55,090 nt of DNA, from NCBI GenBank assembly GCA_011050085.1, contig DRGL01000044.1:1-55090 (forward strand). Reading direction: 5' to 3'. Position numbers and translations under genes: made by a program. The DNA is from Pricia antarctica. GTDB taxonomy: Bacteria > Bacteroidota > Bacteroidia > Flavobacteriales > Flavobacteriaceae. Shown here one piece after another: positions 18,097 to 25,960 of this stretch (position 1 is the first letter of the stretch; the number at the start of each line of letters is the position of its first letter). The notes under the pieces are model-generated. The model ran no database searches. It saw nothing but the letters and a program-made list of their open reading frames with translations, and was not told the origin of the DNA.

Positions 18097-18185
18097 AAGG
18101 TTCAAATAGAGGATTGTTTTTTAGAGCGATGAGGTCGAACGAGTAGATGTGTTCTGGATAATTCCCCCTATTTTGCCTCTTAAAA

Positions 18186-18223
18186 TTTAAAAACCCTTGA
18201 AAATCAGATGATTGACAAGGGTC
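18186..18223 (-). terminator. Intrinsic terminator behind a truncated tRNA
   Basis: On the reverse strand ACCCTTG, a 16-base loop and CAAGGGT are followed by a T-rich run (TTTTTAAATTTT). It lies three bases downstream of the tRNA 3'-end fragment at 18227-18250, where a tRNA gene's terminator would be. Confidence 0.65.
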
Positions 18224-18226
18224 TTT

Positions 18227-18250
18227 GTACTCGAGGCGGGACTTGAACCA
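18227..18250 (-). pseudogene. 3' end of a tRNA gene (T-loop and acceptor strand only)
   Basis: The reverse strand reads GGTTCAAGTCCCGCCTCGAGTACA. This fits the 3' half of a T-arm (TTCAAGT loop, CCCGC stem), a seven-base acceptor strand (CTCGAGT) and a discriminator base. The five bases before the loop no longer pair with CCCGC, so the tRNA body was replaced precisely inside the T-stem. Such fragments are typical attachment sites of elements that integrate into tRNA 3' ends, and a tyrosine recombinase lies 1 kb away. The amino acid cannot be told. Confidence 0.55.
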
Positions 18251-18375
18251 TAAATAATAAGTTAAGGTATCTTAACAGAAAACATTACTTACTATTTATG
18301 GTGAGATAAAATATGGGATAAAAAGAAACGCTATAAAATACAAAGGCCTATAAACAATTAAGTTACAGACATACG

Positions 18376-18448
18376 CTCCCCCTCTTGGACTTGAACAAAG
18401 GACTCTCTAATTAACAATCAAATTCTTTAAACAATTAGCTAAGGAGGT
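18376..18448 (-). pseudogene. Decayed tRNA-Asn (GTT)
   Basis: The reverse strand matches the layout of a full tRNA. It has acceptor ACCTCCT, T8A9, a D-arm starting GCTA, an anticodon arm TTTGA-TTGTTAA-TTAGA with anticodon GTT, then GAGTC, the T-arm CTTTG-TTCAAGT-CCAAG, and acceptor AGGGGGA with discriminator G. Most differences from a normal tRNA-Asn are G/C to A/T changes: they break the D-stem, weaken the anticodon stem and cost one T-stem pair. One base is missing in the D-loop. It is very probably nonfunctional, because the D-stem no longer pairs. Confidence 0.7.
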
Positions 18449-18570
18449 TTTCATTAACCCATAAAAGTTAAAATAGGGGATACTTTATACAGAACGCAGC
18501 TTTTGTAAAGAGTTTATTTTATCGAACAAATTTTAGTAACTTTCTCAAAATGCTCTATTGAACGATTGAT

Positions 18571-19126
18571 ATGAAACCCTATTTATATAAGGAGTTCTCA
18601 GGAGATTGGAGGTTTTATTTTCCGGAAGAAATGGTTTTCGTTATGGATGATTATTATGAAAGTGTGGAGCAAATTGACCATGATGAAGACTTAGCCCAAA
18701 TCGGTCAATGAAGTAATCAAAGTATTTCCAGAATGTCATATTGATGCTTACAATCATTTGAGATTAGCAATAGAAACCAGAGCAAAACAGAACAAGCTTT
18801 ACAGTATGCTATAACTGTATATATGATCGGTATGGTTTCATTCCCCACTTCATTCAATCATAACCATGATAATTGATATGGCTAATTCTTGAAAACCGAC
18901 CTTTCTTAGGTCACTACAGTTACTTGGTTTAAAGTTCATAAGACGCCGTGATTTAGTGAGTGCCGAAGATCTTTTTCTAAAATTAATTATGTATAACCCA
19001 AACGACAATCAAGGCATACTCTATTTATTAGCCGAAATTTACCATTATACTAAGGAGAAAAGGGAACTTAAAGCTCTTGAAAAAGAATATTCTGGGGAAG
19101 ACCTTTCATTAGAAGTCTATAGATAG
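18571..19126 (+). pseudogene. Degenerate TPR-like gene
   Basis: It opens at ATG 18571 with MKPYLYKEFSGDWRFYFPEE and runs for 46 codons to a TGA. Protein-like sequence continues in changing frames: VIKVFPECHIDAYNHL, TEQALQYAIT, LQLLGLKFIRRRDLVSAEDL, FLKLIMYNPNDNQG and LEKEYSGEDLSLEVYR before TAG at 19124-19126. The repeats of Ala, Leu and Tyr at helix spacing resemble tetratricopeptide repeats. At least three frame changes are needed, so it is a dead gene. Its original function is unknown. It lies in the island next to the recombinase. Confidence 0.6.
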
Positions 19127-19190
19127 GAGGATAGAATTCTTTAAGAAATGGGGTATTATCATTATGCAGAGGCTTTTTAGTTGAGCCATG

Positions 19191-20381
19191 CTATCCGAAC
19201 AATCGATTCATTTCTTCGGCCTCTTCCTTGTGATAGAAATCTTTTAAATAATGCTGGGTTGTTGATAATTTAGTATGTCCCAAAAGTTTGGAAATCATTA
19301 ATATTCCGGTATTGGATTTTACTGCGAAATCTGCAAACGAGTGTTTGGCCATGTGCATACTTACCCATTTTTTAATGCCCGCTTTTTCGCATGCAATTCT
19401 GAGAGACCTATTGGCGGCATTGTTTGAAATATAGAGCCGATGTTCAATTTCTTCTACTGATTTGTCTGCCATACCATATAGTGGGGGGAAGACGAACGTT
19501 TCATCCTTTCCTCTGTATTTCTCTATTATATCGATTGCCTTAGGGGCAACTGGTAAAGTTCTTTTTGCACCGGCACGAGTTTTAGATTTTCCCATAGTGT
19601 AGAAAATCTCGTTACCGATGATATTTGCCCATGTGAGTCGACATACGTCAGAGAAGCGCATACCAGCGGTAAAGAAAGAAAATAAAAACATATCCCTTGC
19701 CTTAGACATTCCTTTGTTATGCACTGGAATTTCTAAGTCAGATAGCCTGCTGATTTCATCGAATGTAAGGGATTCCTTTTCCGTATTCTCGGTAACAATT
19801 TGATAGCCTTTTATTGGATTTGTTTTGATGATGCCAATGGCAACTGCCTTGTTTAGAACCGCATATAGCGATTTAAAGTTGGAGGCAACGGTATTTACTT
19901 TGTTCCCTTTCTCAAGCATCCATTGTTCATAATCTTTAGCAAACTGAACTGATAAATCTGAAAATGAAACGTGACTTGCAAACTCCTTCAATTTTTTTAT
20001 ATACTTCTGCTGGGTATTGGCCGTACGTATTTTTCGTTTTAGCCTGGCCTCATTCACTATTTGTTGATAGAAATCTAAGAAGGAACTGGAGTCGTACTTT
20101 TGGGCATTTTTAAAAAGGAAAAGAAGTCTTTTCGCTGAAATGCCTTCATTTTCATAATACAGTTTCTGAAGTGAAAGCAAAAGGGTGTTCAAACTGGTGT
20201 TGAGTTTTTCCTCAATGGGATGACGCTTAATTTTTTTTCTTTTATCGTCCCATTGAGTACTTTTAACGGAGATTCCCGAATCCAAATATTGCACATCCCT
20301 GTTCGAGGTCTCCATCTTGAGCCTAATCAATTGCGTGCCATTTTTCTTGATGTAAGAAGAAAGATAGAAATTAAGGTTCAT
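19191..20381 (-). CDS. Tyrosine-type site-specific recombinase (integrase)
   Basis: A 396-residue recombinase of the Bacteroidota mobile-element type. It has an N-terminal arm-binding domain (YLSSYIKKNGTQLIRL, ~1-90), a SAM-like core-binding domain (~100-200, FLDFYQQIVNEARLKRKIRT) and a catalytic domain (~210-390). The first catalytic Arg is in FTAGMRFSDVCRLTW, and the box-II motif reads HMAKHSFA. The late His is in LLGHTKLSTTQHY and the nucleophile is its final Tyr. The second Arg of HxxRH is Lys here, which could lower activity or be a tolerated variant. It would integrate or excise a genomic island. The two tRNA relics 1 kb away are candidate attachment scars. Confidence 0.88.
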   Translation of the reverse strand: MNLNFYLSSYIKKNGTQLIRLKMETSNRDVQYLDSGISVKSTQWDDKRKKIKRHPIEEKLNTSLNTLLLSLQKLYYENEGISAKRLLFLFKNAQKYDSSSFLDFYQQIVNEARLKRKIRTANTQQKYIKKLKEFASHVSFSDLSVQFAKDYEQWMLEKGNKVNTVASNFKSLYAVLNKAVAIGIIKTNPIKGYQIVTENTEKESLTFDEISRLSDLEIPVHNKGMSKARDMFLFSFFTAGMRFSDVCRLTWANIIGNEIFYTMGKSKTRAGAKRTLPVAPKAIDIIEKYRGKDETFVFPPLYGMADKSVEEIEHRLYISNNAANRSLRIACEKAGIKKWVSMHMAKHSFADFAVKSNTGILMISKLLGHTKLSTTQHYLKDFYHKEEAEEMNRLFG

Positions 20382-20386
20382 TTTTA

Positions 20387-20407
20387 ATTAGTTCGATATT
20401 AGTTCGA
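20387..20407. repeat. Tandem 10-bp direct repeat in front of the integrase start
   Basis: ATTAGTTCGA occurs at 20387-20396 and again at 20398-20407, an 11-bp period, immediately upstream of the recombinase start codon. One helical turn spacing suggests a protein-binding site, either for integrase arm binding or for autoregulation. Confidence 0.4.
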
Positions 20408-20503
20408 AACCTAATCAAATATAAACAAAAATAAAGGAATATAAACTTTTTATTAGTTATTGAAAAACAGCGTTATAGCAATAAGTGTAAGGTTTAAGGC
20501 TGA

Positions 20504-21214
20504 TTATTCCTGCATATTGTGGTATACGTTCTGCACATCATCATCTTCCTCTATTTTTTCGAGTAATTTTTCAACATCGGCGGCTTCATCTTCCGAAAGG
20601 GCTTTGGTAACCTGCGGGATGCGTTCAAATCCAGAAGACAATATCTCTATATTTCTTTTTTCAAGTTCTTTTTGTATATCTCCAAAACTCTCGAAGGGGG
20701 CGTAAATTAAAATACCATCATCGTCGACAAAAACTTCCTCTGCGCCAAAATCGATCATTTCGAGTTCAAGTTCCTCGGGATCGATATCTTCTGCGGGTAT
20801 TCGGAAATTACAGGTATGGTCAAACATAAATTCCACCGAACCTGAGGTACCTAGACTCCCGTCACATTTATTGAAATAACTGCGAACGTTGGCAACTGTT
20901 CGTGTATTATTATCCGTCGCCGTTTCGATTAAAATAGCAATTCCGTGTGGAGCATAGCCTTCGAAAAGCACTTCCTTGAAATCACCCAAACTTTTGTCGG
21001 ACGCCCTTTTTATGGCACGATCTATATTATCTTTGGGCATGTTAACGGCCTTCGCATTCTGAATAACGGCGCGGAGCCTTGAGTTGGCATCCGGTTCCGG
21101 ACCGCCTTCTTTAACGGCCATGACAATATCTTTACCGATACGTGTAAAGGCTTTGGACATGGCGGCCCAACGCTTCATTTTTCTTGCCTTGCGGAATTCG
21201 AAAGCTCTTCCCAT
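20504..21214 (-). CDS. yebC: YebC/PmpR-family protein
   Basis: A 236-residue protein of the YebC family, known as a DNA-binding regulator in some bacteria and as a ribosome-associated factor that relieves stalling in others. The start MGRAFEFRKARKMKRWAAMS and the AVKEGGPEPDANSRLRAVIQ motif are diagnostic. The central EGYAPHGIAILIETATDNN segment and the acidic C-terminal third are typical, and the length is normal. The gene stands apart: the AT-rich terminator at 21278-21323 separates it from the pterin dehydratase gene. Confidence 0.95.
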   Translation of the reverse strand: MGRAFEFRKARKMKRWAAMSKAFTRIGKDIVMAVKEGGPEPDANSRLRAVIQNAKAVNMPKDNIDRAIKRASDKSLGDFKEVLFEGYAPHGIAILIETATDNNTRTVANVRSYFNKCDGSLGTSGSVEFMFDHTCNFRIPAEDIDPEELELEMIDFGAEEVFVDDDGILIYAPFESFGDIQKELEKRNIEILSSGFERIPQVTKALSEDEAADVEKLLEKIEEDDDVQNVYHNMQE

Positions 21215-21277
21215 AGTAATGCGTTTAAAGTATCACAAATTTAATAAAAATGCGTTTTGTCACAAGTAAAGAAAAAA

Positions 21278-21323
21278 TTCCAAGTATTAAATTCCGATAC
21301 CATATGGAATTTAATACTTGGAA
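21278..21323 (-). terminator. 18-bp perfect hairpin terminator after the pterin dehydratase gene
   Basis: TTCCAAGTATTAAATTCC and its exact complement enclose a 10-base loop and are followed on the reverse strand by ATTTTTTC. The stem is long, perfect and AT-rich. It ends the transcript of the gene at 21381-21674. Confidence 0.85.
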
Positions 21324-21380
21324 TCTAACGGTTGTAAAACTGATTTTAAATCTTAATTGAATTGTTTTTGGGATAATCGA

Positions 21381-21674
21381 TTAATCTTGAGTTCCTTCAA
21401 CAATTTTTTCAATACTGTGAGCCAATTTAAAATCCTTTTCAGTAACGCCATCAGCATCATGTGTACTTAAACTGATACTTAACGTATTATAAACATTACT
21501 CCAATCTGGGTGATGGCCTTGCGCTTCACAATCAAAGGCTATACGGGTCATAACCGCAAAAGTATCCTTGAAATCATCGAATTGAAAGGAAGTTTCGATG
21601 GCTCCGTCATCATATTCCCAACCCTTTAATTTTTCCAATTTTTTTTCTATTTCCTCTTTTGATAATTTATCCAT
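21381..21674 (-). CDS. 4a-hydroxytetrahydrobiopterin dehydratase (pterin carbinolamine dehydratase)
   Basis: A 97-residue enzyme that dehydrates the 4a-carbinolamine formed by aromatic amino-acid hydroxylases and so recycles the pterin cofactor. The family signature is complete: CEAQGHHPDWSNVYNTLSIS and LSTHDADGVTEKD, with the catalytic His pair and the second His in STHD. The length is normal. It is located downstream of the gcvT-epimerase pair on the same strand but after a 189-base gap, so it probably has its own promoter. It ends in a strong terminator. Confidence 0.93.
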   Translation of the reverse strand: MDKLSKEEIEKKLEKLKGWEYDDGAIETSFQFDDFKDTFAVMTRIAFDCEAQGHHPDWSNVYNTLSISLSTHDADGVTEKDFKLAHSIEKIVEGTQD

Positions 21675-21863
21675 AGGTAATTAATTTAATATTATTCCCC
21701 GTCTTTACAATACTATTTCAAAAAAATGACGGTGCTATTTATTTGCAGTCAATATACATATTTTGATAATCACTCAAGGTCTGTTAATCGAACTAATTTT
21801 AACGGAATCGAAGGTATTAATTGACACTGTTTAGGTACGGCATCAAGTAGTTTTTATCGTCTT

Positions 21864-22712
21864 CTAGCGATTTATATGATGATCAATAACATCCTGATAC
21901 CCGACTTGTAAGTTTTTAGGAAGCTTATTGTCTTTAGGAAGCACTGCCAAATAGCGTTGTTCGTTTGTAGTATAAACCCTTTTGTAAATCGGATTGAAAT
22001 TACCAATGCGGGCAACGACTTCTTTTATAAAATCTTCATGGTGTACAAGGTCTTTGCTTCCTAAATGAAATATACCTGTTTTGCTGCGGTTAATGAGGTA
22101 ATGTATTTGTTGTGTGAGTTTATTATCGCTGGTAACATTCAAGATTAGATTAGGGAATACTTCTACAGGTTCGCTATCCAAAATATATTTCTTAATAGCT
22201 TTGATGCGGGGCGATCCGTTCCCAAAAACCATAGGTACCCGTAAAATGCCCATTTTTTGCTGTGGGATACGGAGTAACATATTTTCAATTTTAATCTTTA
22301 ATCTGCCGTACACACTTTCAGAAAGAGTCTTATCGTATTCGTATGATGGAAATTTACGGTAGGCATCAAAGACGTTGGCAGACGAAAGAAAGTAAAGTGT
22401 ACATTCGTTTTGAACAATATACTCCACCATGTGCTGATGCGCTTGTATCTGGGCTGCAAAGTTACCTCTCAATGCTGAGATAATCACATCAGGTTGAAGT
22501 TTTTCCAATATTTCGAACACATCATTTTCTTCCATATCATAGTGGAAGAATTGCTTGTTGTTTTCAAATGATTTCCGGGCTGAAAAATAGGTGCCATAGG
22601 TGTCAAAATAGGTACAGAGTTCTTTATATATGGCATTCCCTAAAAAGCCGCTCGCACCAAAAATTAGAATCTTCTTGTTTCCTTCATCCTTCTTTCGCCT
22701 TCCTTTCGCCAT
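21864..22712 (-). CDS. NAD(P)-dependent epimerase/reductase-like protein (RmlD/SDR family)
   Basis: A 282-residue Rossmann-fold protein of the extended short-chain dehydrogenase group, most like dTDP-4-dehydrorhamnose reductases. The nucleotide-binding motif is KILIFGASGFLGNAIY at ~14-29. Next are DVIISALRGNF, YFLSSANVFDAYRKFPSYEY, YGRLKIKIE (with the YxxxK-like pair) and ILRVPMVFGNGSP. The basic N-terminus (MAKGRRKKDEGNKK) is unusual. It begins nine bases after the gcvT stop, so the two are translated from one message. Substrate unknown. Confidence 0.8.
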   Translation of the reverse strand: MAKGRRKKDEGNKKILIFGASGFLGNAIYKELCTYFDTYGTYFSARKSFENNKQFFHYDMEENDVFEILEKLQPDVIISALRGNFAAQIQAHQHMVEYIVQNECTLYFLSSANVFDAYRKFPSYEYDKTLSESVYGRLKIKIENMLLRIPQQKMGILRVPMVFGNGSPRIKAIKKYILDSEPVEVFPNLILNVTSDNKLTQQIHYLINRSKTGIFHLGSKDLVHHEDFIKEVVARIGNFNPIYKRVYTTNEQRYLAVLPKDNKLPKNLQVGYQDVIDHHINR

Positions 22713-22721
22713 ACATTTTTT

Positions 22722-23807
22722 TTATCCTTTGTAGAACGGTAGTTTCACCACCGTTGCCGGCACCGATTTTTTTCTGATTTGAATATAGATTTGGTCACCG
22801 GGCCTCGAAACACTCGAAGGTACGTATCCCAAACCAATACCTTTGTTCAAGGTCGGAGACATTGTACCAGAGGTTACCCTACCGATTATAACGCCTCTAT
22901 CATCAACAATATGATACCCCTGTCTCGGAATACCTCTTTCGTCAAGTTCAAAACCAACGAGCTTTCTATTCAAGCCCTGCTCTTTTGCCTTTGCCAGTCC
23001 CTCGCTATTCACGAAATCTTTGCTGAACTTGGTAATCCAACCTAGTCCTGCTTCAGAGGGTGGGGTATCGTCGTCGATATCATTTCCATATAAGCAATAG
23101 CCCATTTCTAGTCGAAGCGTATCGCGAGCACCTAGACCAATAGGTTTAATGCCGAAATTTGCTCCAGCTTCAAAAACCTTGTTCCAAATTTGTTCGACTT
23201 CGTCGTTTTTGCAATAAATTTCAAATCCGCCAGATCCGGTATATCCTGTTGCTGAAATAATAACATAGTCGATACCGGCAAAATCAGCGACCACGAAGTT
23301 GTAAAACTTGATTGACGACAAGTCAACCGAAGTTAAGCTTTGCATAGCAGCGATGGCTTTCGGACCTTGAATGGCAAGTAGCGAAAAGCCTTCTGAGATA
23401 TTTCGCATAACTGCATCAATATTCTCATTGTACTTTAGAATATGAAGCCAGTCCTTCTCGATATTAGACGCGTTTACGACCAGAAGATAGGTTTCCTCTT
23501 TAATACGGTACACAATAAGATCATCAACGACGCCGCCGTTCTCGTTGGGTAGATAGCTATACTGGGCTTTGCCGACCGTCAGTTTCGAAGCGTCATTTGA
23601 GGTGACTTTTTGAATTAGCTCCAAAGCATTCGGACCTTCTATCAAAAATTCTCCCATATGGGAAACGTCAAATACGCCAACACCGTTGCGAACCGTTTCA
23701 TGCTCAGCGTTGACCCCCTCGTAGGAAACGGGCATGTTATAGCCCGCAAAAGGTACCATCTTGGCGCCAAGTGCGATGTGAATTTCGGTAAGGGCCGTAT
23801 TTTTCAT
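22722..23807 (-). CDS. gcvT: Glycine cleavage system T protein (aminomethyltransferase)
   Basis: This enzyme transfers the methylene carbon of glycine from lipoylated H protein to tetrahydrofolate and releases ammonia. The start at 23807 gives the normal opening [20 protein letters not shown]; the frame extends 39 bases upstream without a family match. Signatures are [44 protein letters not shown] (folate-site Asn/Asp), the central [11 protein letters not shown] loop, [20 protein letters not shown] and [20 protein letters not shown]. The length of 361 residues is normal. It leads a two-gene operon with the epimerase-like gene. Confidence 0.96.
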   Translation of the reverse strand: MKNTALTEIHIALGAKMVPFAGYNMPVSYEGVNAEHETVRNGVGVFDVSHMGEFLIEGPNALELIQKVTSNDASKLTVGKAQYSYLPNENGGVVDDLIVYRIKEETYLLVVNASNIEKDWLHILKYNENIDAVMRNISEGFSLLAIQGPKAIAAMQSLTSVDLSSIKFYNFVVADFAGIDYVIISATGYTGSGGFEIYCKNDEVEQIWNKVFEAGANFGIKPIGLGARDTLRLEMGYCLYGNDIDDDTPPSEAGLGWITKFSKDFVNSEGLAKAKEQGLNRKLVGFELDERGIPRQGYHIVDDRGVIIGRVTSGTMSPTLNKGIGLGYVPSSVSRPGDQIYIQIRKKSVPATVVKLPFYKG

Positions 23808-24037
23808 AGAAAGAAAATTTATGCTTTTGTCAACTTTTAGCGTCACGCACTGAACGACTTAAATAACCGTTGGGTGCATTTTTTTTGTAGGATGTAGCTT
23901 GGTCCCTATACTGTAGACCACTTCCACAACCCAAAACTGTTCGGCAAAGCTATTGAAATATTTAAGGATAGTAAATTGGTTGTTGTTCTATTTTGCACAA
24001 TATTTGTGAAACGGACTATAAAATCAATCTCAACATT

Positions 24038-25669
24038 ATGAATATGATATATCAACATAGTGCAATGCTATTGTTCGCGATACTACAATTATTCAGTTTA
24101 CCAGCTATCGCTCAAGACGCCGCTACAGACTTTTTATCGGCAGACTTTCATAGAGGCCGAAGGGAATTGGTGCGTAAGATGATGCCCGAAAATAGCGTAG
24201 CCGTATTTTTTGCCAACGCCGAACGTAACCGTGCAAACGATGTGGACTATATCTACCACCAAAATCCTGATTTTTATTATTTGACAGGATATAAGGAACC
24301 CAATGCAGTACTGCTGATATTTTCTGAAGACCAAAACGATGGAAGTAATAGCGTCTACGACGAAGTTTTATATGTGCAAGAGCGAGATCCAAGAGCGGAG
24401 CAATGGAACGGGAAGCGTTTGGGTGTAGAAGGCGCCAAGTCTACATTAGGTTTTAAAACTGTTTTTAACGGAAGTGAGTTTGCAAAAGCATCTACGGAAT
24501 TTAAAAATTTCGACAGCGTTTTGTTCTTTGACTTTGAGAACGATTATCGGGATTCTAAAGATACTGCCGATCTTTTTGACCTCATCAGGAATTTTAAGGA
24601 AAAGACCGATTATCCTGCTGATTACGACCCGGCCAAGCAACGCTTGTACACCATGATCAAATCAACGGATGTAGAAAATAGTGCTAATGTTGCGCAAACC
24701 TTAGGACGCTATCTAAGCAATGACGATAAACTTAAAGAAGATGCCTTGCTAAGCGGATTTGTTAATGCTACGGATGATAATTTACGAAGCGAGATTAAAG
24801 CCAAGGTAGACCTTGAATTATCCGCGAACAATTTAAATTCCTCCAAGCTTTCAGAAATCATGTCGACTTTGCGTGAGACCAAGACTGAAGCAGAGATGGC
24901 GCTGTTGAAAAAAGCAGTAGAAATTTCTGCGGTGGGCCAGGTAGAGGTAATGAAGGCCATGCACCCAAAAATGTCGGAAACGGAAATTCAGGGTGTTCAT
25001 GAATTCGTTTACAAAAAATATGGTGCAGAATATGAAGGTTATCCATCTATAGTTGGTGGGGGAAATAATGGTTGCATTCTCCACTACATAGAAAACAGTA
25101 AGCCCGAAGTTGGTGACGATTTGGTTTTGATGGATTTAGGTGCTGAATATCACGGTTACACTGCCGATGTTACCCGAACCATTCCCGCAAACGGAAAGTT
25201 CACAAAGGAACAAAAGCAGATTTATGATATTGTTTATAATGCTCAAGAAGCTGGAATCAAGGCCAGTGTGGTCGGCGCTCCATTTCAAGCTCCGGGACAG
25301 GCAGCGAGTCAGGTGGTAACCGAAGGCTTGCTTCAATTGGGAATTATTGAAAAAGACGATGAGTCCAGAACGTACTTTCCCCACGGTACATCCCATTATT
25401 TAGGATTGGACGTACATGACAAGGGTACCTACCAGGCTTTTAAGCCTAATACGGTTATTACGGTTGAACCGGGTATTTATATTCCTGAAGGTAGCGATTG
25501 TGACAAAAAATGGTGGGGAATAGCCGTGCGTATCGAAGATGATATTTTGATTACCGATGATGGTCCGGTTAACTTATCCGCCATGGCACCAAGAACGACC
25601 AAGGAAATTGAAAAGGTGATGTCGCAATCTAGCGCTTTAGAAGATTTTGAATTACCCGTGTTAAACTAA
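24038..25669 (+). CDS. Secreted Xaa-Pro aminopeptidase (M24B)
   Basis: A ~543-residue metallopeptidase that removes N-terminal residues before proline. The start at 24038 gives a signal peptide (MNMIYQHSAMLLFAILQLFS, cleavage near AIAQ-D). The N-terminal creatinase-like domain contains NPDFYYLTGYKEP. The pita-bread catalytic domain carries GNNGCILHYIEN, DLVLMDLGAEYHGYTADVTR (two metal Asp), FPHGTSHYLGLDVHDKG (metal His), TVEPGIYIPEG (metal Glu) and IAVRIEDDILIT (metal Glu). All five metal ligands are present. It probably works in the periplasm in peptide use. It is divergent from gcvT. Confidence 0.93.
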   Translation: MNMIYQHSAMLLFAILQLFSLPAIAQDAATDFLSADFHRGRRELVRKMMPENSVAVFFANAERNRANDVDYIYHQNPDFYYLTGYKEPNAVLLIFSEDQNDGSNSVYDEVLYVQERDPRAEQWNGKRLGVEGAKSTLGFKTVFNGSEFAKASTEFKNFDSVLFFDFENDYRDSKDTADLFDLIRNFKEKTDYPADYDPAKQRLYTMIKSTDVENSANVAQTLGRYLSNDDKLKEDALLSGFVNATDDNLRSEIKAKVDLELSANNLNSSKLSEIMSTLRETKTEAEMALLKKAVEISAVGQVEVMKAMHPKMSETEIQGVHEFVYKKYGAEYEGYPSIVGGGNNGCILHYIENSKPEVGDDLVLMDLGAEYHGYTADVTRTIPANGKFTKEQKQIYDIVYNAQEAGIKASVVGAPFQAPGQAASQVVTEGLLQLGIIEKDDESRTYFPHGTSHYLGLDVHDKGTYQAFKPNTVITVEPGIYIPEGSDCDKKWWGIAVRIEDDILITDDGPVNLSAMAPRTTKEIEKVMSQSSALEDFELPVLN

Positions 25670-25960
25670 ATGTAGTGTATGACACATTTACAAAGTAAGA
25701 TGTAATAGTGGTGCTATTTTACTTTCGAATTTGTGCCTTTTGTAATTGTCGCCAATTTTTTTTTATGACCGTGAAATAACATGTTTTGAATTTGGTTAGA
25801 CCTGTCACTATTTGAGTACAAGGTTGGATAGAAAACAGCGAATGAAAGCACATAGCAAATTCGTGAATTTGCGATTTCTAGCGTGCAGTATAAAAAATCA
25901 ATGTAATCATTCCTCTTTTAAAAATTATACAGTGCCAAATTTCATTACCCCTATAAAAGC
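25670..25960. other. Convergent intergenic region, no gene seen
   Basis: The AT-rich stretch between the convergent aminopeptidase and threonine synthase genes has no strong hairpin with a T-run and no convincing coding sequence. A 62-codon frame at 25812 has no family resemblance. Confidence 0.5.
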
